Shown: piece after piece, positions 12,689 through 21,023 of the stretch
How the letters are laid out: every line of letters begins with the position of its first letter
Numbering within the stretch: the stretch's first letter is position 1
Source of the DNA: Paenibacillus sp. SY21-1
GTDB lineage: Bacteria; Bacillota; Bacilli; Paenibacillales; Paenibacillaceae
DNA length: 64,000 nucleotides
Reading direction: 5' to 3'
Assembly: GCF_005222705.1 (NCBI RefSeq)
Contig: NZ_STGF01000001.1
Coordinates: 1 to 64,000, forward strand
Position numbers and translations under genes: made by a program
Notes under the pieces: generated by a model
The model's input: the letters and a program-made list of their open reading frames with translations, nothing else
Database searches by the model: none
Told to the model about the DNA's origin: nothing

Positions 12689-15600
12689 TTATAAGCCCAG
12701 TCCTTCAGGCGCTTTATGGTTGGCCGGGTTCATGCCGTCCGCCGCCGCGCTTTTGCCGCCCGAATCGCTTTTGCGGGAAAAGCGCTGCTTCAGCTTCTCC
12801 AATATCTCATACACAACGGGCACAACGACAAGGGTAAGCAGCGTCGAGGTGATTAGACCGCCGATGACGACAATCGCCAGCCCTTTGGAAATCAGAACGC
12901 TTTCGCCGGCCCCTAGAGCAAGGGGCAGCATCGCCGCAATCGTTGCGACAGCCGTCATAATGATGGGACGCAGCCTAACCAGACCGGCCTCAATCAGCGC
13001 TTCCCGCACGTCCAGCCCTGCTGCGCGAAGCTGCTGCGCGCGGTCAAGCAAGACGATCGCGTTCGTTACGACGATGCCGATCAGCATCATGAACCCGATC
13101 AACGATGTCACGTTTATCGACTCACCGCCGACCAGCAGGCCAAGCAATCCGCCGATGATAGCAAGCGGCAGCGAGAATAAAATCGCAAACGGGGTAGACG
13201 CATTTCCAAAGCACAACACCAGAATGAAATAGACGATTGCGACCGCAATGCCCATCGCCACGAACAATTGCCGGAAGCTTTCGGCAATATCCTCGGATAC
13301 GCCCTGCACCTCTGTCGATACGCCGGACGGAAGCTCGACCTCCGCCAGCGCCGCAGAAGCCGCCGCGCTTACGGCAGCCTGATTCGGCGCATCGATGGCA
13401 GCCGATACCGTTACAACCTGGGAGCGGGCGTTGCGGCTTAGCGCTACCGGAGCCTGAACCTCCTCCAGCTTCGCCACCTCCTGCAAATAAACAATGCCCG
13501 AGCCAGGCGAAGAAATCGGCATTCTCCCCAGCTTTTCAAGCGAGTTTTTGTCCTCGGCCGACAGCTTGACCACGGTTTGATACATGCGGTTATCGAAGCG
13601 AATATCTCCCAGCGGCTGCTCCGCAATCCACATCCGTACGGCATCTCTTACCTGATCCGGCGTCAATCCTAACCTTTTTGCTTTCATCTGGGACACGGTA
13701 ATGCTAATTTCCTGTTTGGCATCGCTAAGGCTGTCCTTCACGTTAACCAGGCCGGGAACCTGTTTCAGCTTCTCTTTGACGAGAGCCGCGCCCTGCTCCA
13801 GCAGCAGCTGATCCTCTCCCTTGAGCAAATAGGAAAAATCGGAAGAACCGACGCCGCCGCTATCGCCGCTTGCCGTCTGGGTGAGCACCTCCGAGCCCTG
13901 CGGAAGCTGCTCCTCGATAAGGGCCTTATACTGCTCCAATACGCGGTCTACATCCGCCGTAGCATTCACTTCAGCCGTAAGATTCGTCAAATACGGAATT
14001 TGCTCCTCGTCTTCATTGTAGCCGACAAGCGATTCCACAAAGGTAAACAGCTTTTGTCCGTTCTCATCCTCCGCCTCCAGCAGCAGCTTCTCTATTTCGC
14101 GCATGTGCAGATCATTGCCTGCAAGCGATGTTTCATAAGGCAGCTTAACCTGGATGAACACCAATTGCTCAAGTCCTCCTGACGGCAAAAAGTTAATAGC
14201 CAGCTGAGGAATCGTGCCCACCATCGTCGCAATCAGAAGTACAAGCGACAGCAGCAGCGTTTTGACCTTATGCGTCAAGCTAAGAAGCAGTATGCGTTTA
14301 TAAAATAAGCTGATTTTCCCGTTATGTCCGTGTTCCTTCATCTGAATCGGCTTGCGGCTGCCAAGCACAAGCAGCTTGGTCATCATCGGAATCACCGTCA
14401 GGGCAACAAGCAGGGAGGCAAGCAGAGCGCACGATACCGTAAGCGCAAACGGCCGGAACATCTCTCCGACAATGCCCGACACAAAGGCGAGCGGCAAAAA
14501 GACGCCTGCCGTAACCAATGTGGAGGAGGTAATCGCCATCGACACCTGCTTCGTTGCCATCAGCACTACCGATTGATTGCGCTGCTGCGCTTTTTCCAGG
14601 TTGCTGAAAATATTCTCAATGACGACGATGCTATCGTCTACAATGCGCCCGATTGCGATAAACATGCCGCCGAGCGTCATAATGTTCAAGGTGATGTCGA
14701 GGCTCGACATCATGATCAGCGTGATGAGCACAGATAGCGGGATCGATACCAGAACGATTGCCGTCATTCTCGCATTGCGCAGAAACAGAAGAATCATCAG
14801 CGAGGCCAGCGCGATACCGATGAAGCCTTCCTTCAAGATGCTGCCGATCGACTTTCGCACCTCGTCCGCGCTGTCATAAATTTTTTTAAACGTAATATCC
14901 GGCTGCCGCTGTTCCCAATCCGCGATAACGCCGCTGACGGCATCGGAAAATTCGACGGCATTCGCATCGCTCGTTTTGTATAGACGGATTCCTAGCGCAG
15001 GCTTTCCGTTAAAGCGCGCAATAAAAGGGGAATCGCTCGCCGCCTCAATGCTCGCCAAATCCTTGAGCAGCACCGTCTGGCCCGAGCTAGCCGACAACTC
15101 CAGATTTTGCAGTCCGTACAAGCTGTCCAGATCCCCCTGCACGCGAGCCATTTGCTTTCTCCCGTCCAGCTCGACCGTGCCGACCGCGCCATTGGTCAAG
15201 GCGGATTGGATCGCACCCGTTACCTCCATTCCGGTCAACCCGAACACGGCCAGCGCATCGGCCTTCAGGACGATATCCAGCGTTGTTCCGCTGACCCCAA
15301 TCGAGTCCATGTGGTCTATTCCGTCCACAGCCTCCAGGCTCGGCTTGATTTGATCCTCATACAGCTTGTCAAGCTCGCTCTGCTGCATCCCCTCCTCCGC
15401 GTACAGTGTAAGATAGAAGGCCGGGCTCGAAGAAAATCCGAACGTGAGCACTCTCGGGGAATCCGCGCCGCTTGGCAGCGACACCTCTTGCATCAGGCTC
15501 TCCAGCTCGCGCTTCTTTTCGTCGATATCGACTCCTTGCTTGAACTGAACGACAACGCTTGACGCGTTGTCGCTTGAGGTGGAGGTAAGCGAATCCAAAT

Positions 15601-15826
15601 CTTTGAGATTCGCAAGCTTGTCCTCGATCGGCTTGGTCACTTCCTCCATTACGTCCTGCGGCGGAGCGGGATACGCTGTTGCAATCATAATGACGGGAAA
15701 CGAAATATCGGGTATGCTTTCGATTTTAAGCGTAGATCCCGCATACAGACCGCCGCCTACCAGCATAGCGATCAGGATCATCATCGCCGCCACCCTGTTC
15801 ATGGAAAAGCCGATTAAACCGTTCAC
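12689..15826 (-). CDS. RND family efflux transporter (AcrB/SwrC-like)
   Basis: A 1045-residue inner-membrane RND pump. It has 12 predicted membrane segments in the family pattern: one near the N-terminus, two large extracytoplasmic loops and two clusters of helices (for example FIGIALASLMILLFL and IGFMMLIGIVVTNAIVLLDRA). The proton-relay motif GRIVDDSIVVIENI is visible (D-D pair). Start: GTG at 15826 with AGGAGGGG 6-7 nt upstream. The frame stays open further up, but that extension (to 15919) lacks a ribosome site and falls in the terminator region. Substrates are unknown. In B. subtilis the relative SwrC/YerP exports surfactin-like amphiphiles; that role here is only a possibility. Confidence 0.94.
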   Translation of the reverse strand: MNGLIGFSMNRVAAMMILIAMLVGGGLYAGSTLKIESIPDISFPVIMIATAYPAPPQDVMEEVTKPIEDKLANLKDLDSLTSTSSDNASSVVVQFKQGVDIDEKKRELESLMQEVSLPSGADSPRVLTFGFSSSPAFYLTLYAEEGMQQSELDKLYEDQIKPSLEAVDGIDHMDSIGVSGTTLDIVLKADALAVFGLTGMEVTGAIQSALTNGAVGTVELDGRKQMARVQGDLDSLYGLQNLELSASSGQTVLLKDLASIEAASDSPFIARFNGKPALGIRLYKTSDANAVEFSDAVSGVIADWEQRQPDITFKKIYDSADEVRKSIGSILKEGFIGIALASLMILLFLRNARMTAIVLVSIPLSVLITLIMMSSLDITLNIMTLGGMFIAIGRIVDDSIVVIENIFSNLEKAQQRNQSVVLMATKQVSMAITSSTLVTAGVFLPLAFVSGIVGEMFRPFALTVSCALLASLLVALTVIPMMTKLLVLGSRKPIQMKEHGHNGKISLFYKRILLLSLTHKVKTLLLSLVLLIATMVGTIPQLAINFLPSGGLEQLVFIQVKLPYETSLAGNDLHMREIEKLLLEAEDENGQKLFTFVESLVGYNEDEEQIPYLTNLTAEVNATADVDRVLEQYKALIEEQLPQGSEVLTQTASGDSGGVGSSDFSYLLKGEDQLLLEQGAALVKEKLKQVPGLVNVKDSLSDAKQEISITVSQMKAKRLGLTPDQVRDAVRMWIAEQPLGDIRFDNRMYQTVVKLSAEDKNSLEKLGRMPISSPGSGIVYLQEVAKLEEVQAPVALSRNARSQVVTVSAAIDAPNQAAVSAAASAALAEVELPSGVSTEVQGVSEDIAESFRQLFVAMGIAVAIVYFILVLCFGNASTPFAILFSLPLAIIGGLLGLLVGGESINVTSLIGFMMLIGIVVTNAIVLLDRAQQLRAAGLDVREALIEAGLVRLRPIIMTAVATIAAMLPLALGAGESVLISKGLAIVVIGGLITSTLLTLVVVPVVYEILEKLKQRFSRKSDSGGKSAAADGMNPANHKAPEGLGL

Positions 15827-15906
15827 ATGCACCCCTCCTGCTCTTATATCGTTAAATATCGGCTCACAACCGATCCTCTTGAAGTGGCAGGCCCCCTGCA
15901 TGCGCA

Positions 15907-15948
15907 AAGGAACCTCCAAACCACGGCAAGTGGAAATGAAGGTTCCTT
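15907..15948. terminator. Inverted repeat, probable terminator of the stalk-domain gene
   Basis: AAGGAACCT and AGGTTCCTT enclose an inner CCAC/GTGG stem. The T-run on the minus strand is short, so termination efficiency is uncertain. It lies between the stalk-domain gene (ending 16026) and the RND pump. Confidence 0.45.
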
Positions 15949-16025
15949 CTTTATCAAGCTATCATATGATGCAAACCGGGCTGAGCATGCTCAAATCCCA
16001 TGTGGGCCAGCCCCTCCGAAGATCC

Positions 16026-17939
16026 CTAGTTGAAGCGAATCGATTGTACAACGTCATTCATCATCTTGAGGTTGCGCTCTGTTGCATAGGCATCCTCAAT
16101 AATAAACTCAAAGATAAGCGATGCTCCGTTCCAATCAAACGCGTAGACATATTGGGTATATGAATTGGTATTGATCGGTTTGGCCACATGAACGACGGTT
16201 TTGGTGCCCGTTTTCCCGCCGATGGACAGGGTAGTCGATTCCTTGATCGTCAAGCCCTCCCGCACGCCGTCGCTGCTGCTTGCGTAGCTGGCGATGTTGC
16301 TGGAAATTTGCCCGGCGCTGCTTTGGGCTTCATAGATGTTCATATAGCCCCCATCAATAAAGTACAGCACCTCATCGTCGTTAAAGTTTGTTTTCTCGCC
16401 AGTCCAGGATGCAAAAATATCGATGGAATAGCCGTAAGTCGAGCTGCGCTTTGTTAGCCGCTTCGTGCGGTTGTCGTTATCCCAATCGCTCTCGATCAAA
16501 CCAAATTGCTTCGCAATAAAGTCGGTATCGATATCAAGCGACGCAATGGCGTTGCTGAAGGTTTGCTGGAACTTGGTTTCATTGGCCGCCTTGGAGATGA
16601 AGTCGATCTCATAACGGTAATCGCCGGAAACGAGCATAACCTCTTTCGTCGTAAACCAGCTTTTCTGATCGCCGCTATGCTGATAGCTAAGCACCAGCGC
16701 ATCGCCGTCCTTCATTTTCAGCGGAGCGGTCGAAACGTTGCGAATATACGAGCTTACCAGCGAATCGCGCAAGTTCTTTTCTCTGCGCGCCGCCCAAGCC
16801 GCCAGCGTATCTCCTTCTTTTACCGAGGAGATGTCGAGGCTGATGATGCCCTCCTTGCTTACGTACAATGGCTCCGCGCTATCCGGAACGTTGTACCAGC
16901 CCACAGGCAATTGCAGCGTTAAGCCGTACTCTTTGTCCACAAAAGTAATAACGCCATTTTTAACCTTCGTAATGTCTTTGATCGTTTTGTCCGTTTTGCT
17001 GTAAGAAGGCTTGAAGCTGTCGAGCAGCGCCTGATAGCCGTTCAACACGCTTTTATCATTGCCGGTAATTCCGACAGCAACGAGATAGAACGTTTCTCCC
17101 TGCTGAATGCCGCGGTATTCATAGTACGTTTTATCAGCTTTTAGATTGCTTACGATCTTCTCGAATTTCAAGCCGCCGACGGTAACGGTGCGTTGGTCCG
17201 TCACAAACTCGCTTTCGTCGAAATAGCTTTTGATTTTCTCGCGCAGCTCGTCGGTAGACAGATCGCCATCCTCTACCACTTCAGTAATGACGAGCACTTG
17301 CGCGTCTTCCTTGGCATCGGCCCAGCGCACAAAATTGCCGCTGTCGCTTTGTTCAACCTGAATCAGCCCTACCGGATAATTCATGCTCCAGTTGCCATAG
17401 CTGTCGCCTACCTTTGTTTTGCCGCTGTCCGAATCAATAGACGTCTCTCCGCCTGACGAAGCGGCGCGCTGACCGACAATAACCGTTTCTTTCGTGGCGG
17501 CGTCTGTCGTAATTTTAGCGCCAAAAGCTTCGACAATGATGCGCAGAGGAACCATGGTCGAGTTTTTAATAACGACTGGCGCAATGGCTACCGTTTGTTT
17601 TTTGCCGTTGACTGTCACTGTTTTGCTGCCGAAGGTCAGCACGACCTTACGGTCGTTGTAAGTCAGCGTAATCACGCTGCCGTTCTCCAGCTTCAGACCT
17701 GCTCCAAAAGCGTTCGTAATGATGCGCAAAGGCACCATGGTCGTGCCGCTTTTGATGAATGGCGCCTCTACCGTAGTAGCCGCTCCGTTAATTTTCACCG
17801 TATTGCTTCCTGCCTTCAAGCGCACTTCAACCCGCTCTACCGCCTCGTCGGCAAAGATCGCCGAAGGAAGCATGGCCAGCACAAGCAGCATAGGCAAAAT
17901 AAAGGCAATTACTTTTTTCAATCCAAAAACGCGATTCAT
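16026..17939 (-). CDS. Secreted protein with two copper-amine-oxidase N-terminal (stalk) domains
   Basis: A 637-residue exported protein. The signal peptide covers about 1-30 (VIAFILPMLLVLAMLPSAIFA). Two repeats of the copper-amine-oxidase N-terminal-like fold follow (about 40-155), marked by TMVPLRIITNAFGA and TMVPLRIIVEAFGA. The repeat is common in Paenibacillus surface proteins and has no oxidase activity by itself. The remaining ~480 residues hold two or three related segments with GWYNVPD-type motifs, probably beta-rich extracellular modules (PsbP-like). I do not recognise a function for them. AAAGGAG sits 7 nt before the ATG. It lies just downstream of the HtrA-like gene, about 100 nt away, and both may share transcription. 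Confidence 0.85.
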   Translation of the reverse strand: MNRVFGLKKVIAFILPMLLVLAMLPSAIFADEAVERVEVRLKAGSNTVKINGAATTVEAPFIKSGTTMVPLRIITNAFGAGLKLENGSVITLTYNDRKVVLTFGSKTVTVNGKKQTVAIAPVVIKNSTMVPLRIIVEAFGAKITTDAATKETVIVGQRAASSGGETSIDSDSGKTKVGDSYGNWSMNYPVGLIQVEQSDSGNFVRWADAKEDAQVLVITEVVEDGDLSTDELREKIKSYFDESEFVTDQRTVTVGGLKFEKIVSNLKADKTYYEYRGIQQGETFYLVAVGITGNDKSVLNGYQALLDSFKPSYSKTDKTIKDITKVKNGVITFVDKEYGLTLQLPVGWYNVPDSAEPLYVSKEGIISLDISSVKEGDTLAAWAARREKNLRDSLVSSYIRNVSTAPLKMKDGDALVLSYQHSGDQKSWFTTKEVMLVSGDYRYEIDFISKAANETKFQQTFSNAIASLDIDTDFIAKQFGLIESDWDNDNRTKRLTKRSSTYGYSIDIFASWTGEKTNFNDDEVLYFIDGGYMNIYEAQSSAGQISSNIASYASSSDGVREGLTIKESTTLSIGGKTGTKTVVHVAKPINTNSYTQYVYAFDWNGASLIFEFIIEDAYATERNLKMMNDVVQSIRFN

Positions 17940-18038
17940 ATCATTGCTCCTTTAAGGTGGGGGATGACGTTCGATTGTAAAAATAGGCTTACTCGCCCTA
18001 TCGCTGGCGAGAAATCGCCGGACGCTGCACAATTACCG

Positions 18039-19154
18039 TTAACCGGCCGTCAGCGCAAGCTTGCGTGTAATCAGATCGCCATCGCTTTGGAGCATGATTT
18101 CTATTTGTTGACCAGGCAAGTAACCCTTCAACAGCTCGTTAAGCTCTACAATTGTGTTTACTTGCTTGCCTGCCACTTTGTACAGTAAATCTCCGCTCTG
18201 AATGCCGGCTTTGCGGGCCGCTTCCGAGTTGACGCTTTTTACGGTGAGCGGGTCGGTGGAAGGAATGCCAATCAGGGCAGACCAGCTTTCCTCCAGCTCC
18301 AGACCGAGGGAAGCCCGTTTCACGTAGCCGTACTTAAAAAAATGATTGATAACATACGAAACCGTATCAGCCGGAATAGAAAATCCGAGGTTGTCTACAT
18401 CGACATCGACAAACTTCAACGAATTAATGCCGATGACCTCGCCTTTCATATTCATCAGCGGACCGCCGCTGTTTCCCGGATTAATCGCTGCGTCTGTCTG
18501 CAGCAAATTGTAGGCCGATGATACGCTGCGATTCATCCCGCTTAATATCCCGCTCGTCGCCGTATTGCGCAGCGAGAATGAAACAGGTGTCCCAATCGCA
18601 ATAACCGTCTCTCCGGCCTCTACTTTAAGCGGGCTTGCAGCCAGCTTGATGACCGGGAGCTTGGTAGCCTTGATCTTGACCAATGCCAAGTCGCTAGTCG
18701 GGTCGCTATGCGTGCGCTCAGCATCATATTTCTTGCCGTCGGCCGTTACCACGACCAAATTCGTCATTCCGTCTACTACATGCGCATTCGTTATAATCCA
18801 GCCATCCTGACGGATAATGGCCCCCGTGCCGTGCGCCAGGGCGTAACGAGGGTCGGCCGATCCGATATCCGTAGGTTTTCCGATGATCGCCACTACGGAT
18901 GGCGACACTTTTTTGATAACAGAAGGAATGTCGGCCGGTTGGTACGTATACGTGCTTGTCTCAGCGTCATAGCTGCCGCTGCCGCCTAATGCGGATGTCA
19001 GAGAACTGGCCTTAATGTAAATCTCGCCATCGATTTTTTTGGCATTTAACGCAATTCCTGCCCCGTTCCCGGCGCCCGCTGCCCATGCGGAGCCTGCGGC
19101 CAATATGGCTCCAAGAACAATCAAGCCGCTGATGCGAAGCATACTGCGTTTCAT
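18039..19154 (-). CDS. Secreted HtrA/DegP-like S1C serine protease with PDZ domain
   Basis: A 371-residue trypsin-fold protease for quality control outside the membrane. The triad is visible: His in NAHVVDG, Asp in DLALVKI, Ser in GNSGGPL. A single C-terminal PDZ domain follows (about 285-365). The N-terminal part is a signal peptide/anchor (ISGLIVLGAILAAGSAWA) and then ~45 residues resembling half of a copper-amine-oxidase stalk domain (EIYIKASSLTSALGGS), a module shared with the neighbouring gene. Start: ATG 19154 has GGAGG 10 nt upstream. Earlier in-frame starts, up to 19211, lie before that site. Confidence 0.92.
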   Translation of the reverse strand: MKRSMLRISGLIVLGAILAAGSAWAAGAGNGAGIALNAKKIDGEIYIKASSLTSALGGSGSYDAETSTYTYQPADIPSVIKKVSPSVVAIIGKPTDIGSADPRYALAHGTGAIIRQDGWIITNAHVVDGMTNLVVVTADGKKYDAERTHSDPTSDLALVKIKATKLPVIKLAASPLKVEAGETVIAIGTPVSFSLRNTATSGILSGMNRSVSSAYNLLQTDAAINPGNSGGPLMNMKGEVIGINSLKFVDVDVDNLGFSIPADTVSYVINHFFKYGYVKRASLGLELEESWSALIGIPSTDPLTVKSVNSEAARKAGIQSGDLLYKVAGKQVNTIVELNELLKGYLPGQQIEIMLQSDGDLITRKLALTAG

Positions 19155-19201
19155 ATATGTCATTCCTCCATCCGTTATGTAAATAACAAGAACCGAAATA
19201 T

Positions 19202-19231
19202 AATATAGCATAAATTTCCATAATAAAACAA
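19202..19231 (-). promoter_or_regulatory. Promoter of the HtrA-like gene
   Basis: Minus strand TTGTTT, 18-nt spacer, TATATT, about 50 nt upstream of the start, in an AT-rich stretch. Confidence 0.5.
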
Positions 19232-19363
19232 TGAAAATTTACTAGATTTATAGGACTTTTGTTGCAGATGTGAAAACGCCATGGCGCGCGTGTTTCCCGT
19301 TTTGTTGAGTTATTATGCAATTTTGTCAAAAGTGAAATCCGCTATGTGTTCCATTTCTAATAG

Positions 19364-19372
19364 TGGTATACT
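19364..19372 (+). promoter_or_regulatory. Extended -10 promoter of the isomerase-like gene
   Basis: TGG followed by TATACT, an extended -10 element about 54 nt upstream of the ATG. No good -35 is seen. Confidence 0.45.
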
Positions 19373-19425
19373 AGGGCAGAATGCTAAATTATCCATACAA
19401 GTGGATGCGGGAGGTAACAGGAGAT

Positions 19426-20394
19426 ATGAAATTAGGAGTATTCAGCGTTCTTTTTGCGCAAAAGCCGTTCGAGGAAACACTCGACTATATCGCCTCCAAA
19501 GGACTCGAAGCCATTGAAATCGGCACCGGCGGCTATCCCGGCAACGCACACTGCGATCTCGACGGACTGCTCGCTGACGAAGGCAAGCTGAAAGCGTTTA
19601 AGCATGCGGTAGAATCACGCGGACTTATGATTAGCGCCCTTAGCTGCCACGCCAATCCGCTTCACCCGCAGAAGGCAATTTCCACCGAGCATGATGAGAC
19701 GATCCGCAAAACGATTGAGCTTGCCAACCGACTGGAAGTAGCTGTCGTGAATACGTTCTCCGGCTGTCCCGGCGACCATGAGGATGCCAAATATCCAAAC
19801 TGGCCGGTAGCGCCTTGGCCAAATGATTATCAGGAAATTTTGACTTGGCAGTGGGAGAAAAAAGTTATTCCATATTGGTCTGAGATCGGCAAGCTTGCTG
19901 AAGCAAGCGGCGTGAAAATCGGTCTTGAGCTGCATGGCGGCTTCTCCGTCCACAGCCCGTCCACCATGCTTCGTCTTCGCGAAGCGGCTGGCAGCGCAAT
20001 CGGCGCCAACCTCGACCCGAGTCACATGTGGTGGCAGGGCATTGATCCGGTTCAAGCGGTTCATATTCTGGGACGTGCCGGCGCGATCCATCATTTCCAT
20101 GCCAAGGATACAACCATCGATCCGATTAACGTCAACCATCACGGCGTAACCGACATGCAATCCTACGCGCTCATGCTTGACCGCGCTTGGCAGTTCCGCA
20201 CCGTCGGCTACGGACATGATATGAAGACGTGGGCGGATATTCTTAGCGCTCTTCGCCTAGTAGGCTACGATTATGTCGTAAGCATCGAGCATGAAGACGG
20301 CCTGATGTCCGTTGACGAAGGCTTCACCAAAGCCGTACAAAATCTTCAGCAAATCCTTATTCGCGAGCCGCTCGGAGAGATGTGGTGGGTTTAA
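19426..20394 (+). CDS. Sugar phosphate isomerase/epimerase (xylose-isomerase-like TIM barrel)
   Basis: A 322-residue protein of the AP-endonuclease-2 / xylose isomerase-like TIM-barrel group. Metal-binding residues are visible in the usual spots: E in IGLELHGGF, D and H in NLDPSHMWWQG, H and D in IHHFHAKDT, and E in YVVSIEHED. Substrate unknown; relatives act on inositol-type and other sugar derivatives. Start: ATG 19426 preceded by GGGAGGT and AGGAG. The frame is open from 19381 but that part lacks a ribosome site. It is a lone plus-strand gene with its own promoter and terminator, so it is not tied to a pathway here. Confidence 0.88.
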   Translation: MKLGVFSVLFAQKPFEETLDYIASKGLEAIEIGTGGYPGNAHCDLDGLLADEGKLKAFKHAVESRGLMISALSCHANPLHPQKAISTEHDETIRKTIELANRLEVAVVNTFSGCPGDHEDAKYPNWPVAPWPNDYQEILTWQWEKKVIPYWSEIGKLAEASGVKIGLELHGGFSVHSPSTMLRLREAAGSAIGANLDPSHMWWQGIDPVQAVHILGRAGAIHHFHAKDTTIDPINVNHHGVTDMQSYALMLDRAWQFRTVGYGHDMKTWADILSALRLVGYDYVVSIEHEDGLMSVDEGFTKAVQNLQQILIREPLGEMWWV

Positions 20395-20401
20395 TTAGCC
20401 G

Positions 20402-20447
20402 CAATACAAAAGGTCTGACGGAATCATCCGTCAGACCTTTTGTATTG
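20402..20447 (+). terminator. Perfect long-stem terminator after the isomerase gene
   Basis: A 21-bp perfect inverted repeat (CAATACAAAAGGTCTGACGGA and its complement) with a 4-nt loop. The TTTTGT tract works in both directions because the arms begin with ACAAAA. Confidence 0.85.
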
Positions 20448-20508
20448 GCTACTACAACCCCACCCTAGAGTGTATTAGCTATTGGCATGAATATCTTAAC
20501 TCAATCCG

Positions 20509-20727
20509 TTAAGCAAACCATACCTGTGTGATCATAATAAAATCGATCAGCAAAAACAGTGCGAGCGAAACTCCCGTAAAACCGATTGCAAAAATGTTTT
20601 TCTTAGGACGAGCGCCAAGCAGGCGCACGAAACCGATGGCGATCAAAACGGTAAACGCCAGCATAAACCAATCGAATGGAGCAATTTTACTCGCTTCTGT
20701 AGCTGCTTCTTCTGCTGCCCAAAACAT
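20509..20727 (-). CDS. Small membrane protein, uncharacterised (DUF2759-like)
   Basis: 72 residues: a short acidic N-terminus (AAEEAATEASK), a transmembrane helix (FDWFMLAFTVLIAIGFVRLL), a positive turn with ARPKKN and a second helix (FAIGFTGVSLALFLLIDFIMI). The shape and the KN-FA pattern recall the DUF2759 family of tiny Bacillales membrane proteins. That link is from memory and tentative. Start: ATG 20727 has GGAGG 7 nt upstream; the frame extends to 20751 without support. It lies downstream of uvrA on the same strand but beyond a terminator, so it is likely expressed separately. The 20752-20966 stretch contains no gene I can support. Confidence 0.7.
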   Translation of the reverse strand: MFWAAEEAATEASKIAPFDWFMLAFTVLIAIGFVRLLGARPKKNIFAIGFTGVSLALFLLIDFIMITQVWFA

Positions 20728-20971
20728 GAAGTGACCTCCTTTAGTTCGCACGTAACCTATATTACTCTATGGTAACTTTAAGTCGCCTAGGATGCAAGCA
20801 AGAATTTGGTTTCGTAACAACTTTGTCACACTCCGCAGACGGGCCTTCCAGCCTGCTCTAAATAAATTGCCCACAACTGCCAGAAACTATAACCGCCTGT
20901 CAACTCTTGAGCCGCGGTCGGACGGTCAGGCGCAACAAGGCTAGCTGACGCTGCCTTACTCGCTCGCATAA

Positions 20972-21010
20972 AGACGACGTCTAACCCTCCTATCGGGTTG
21001 GACGTCGTCT
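20972..21010 (-). terminator. uvrA terminator
   Basis: AGACGACGTC and GACGTCGTCT arms with AACCC/GGGTT extending the stem. On the minus strand it is followed by TTTAT. It sits 13 nt past the uvrA stop. Confidence 0.75.
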
Positions 21011-21023
21011 GCTTTCGTTTCGG

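Noticed and set aside
17992..18011. Hairpin CTCGCC/GGCGAG after the HtrA-like gene as a terminator
   Set aside because: The T-run begins about seven nt after the stem, so its role is unclear.
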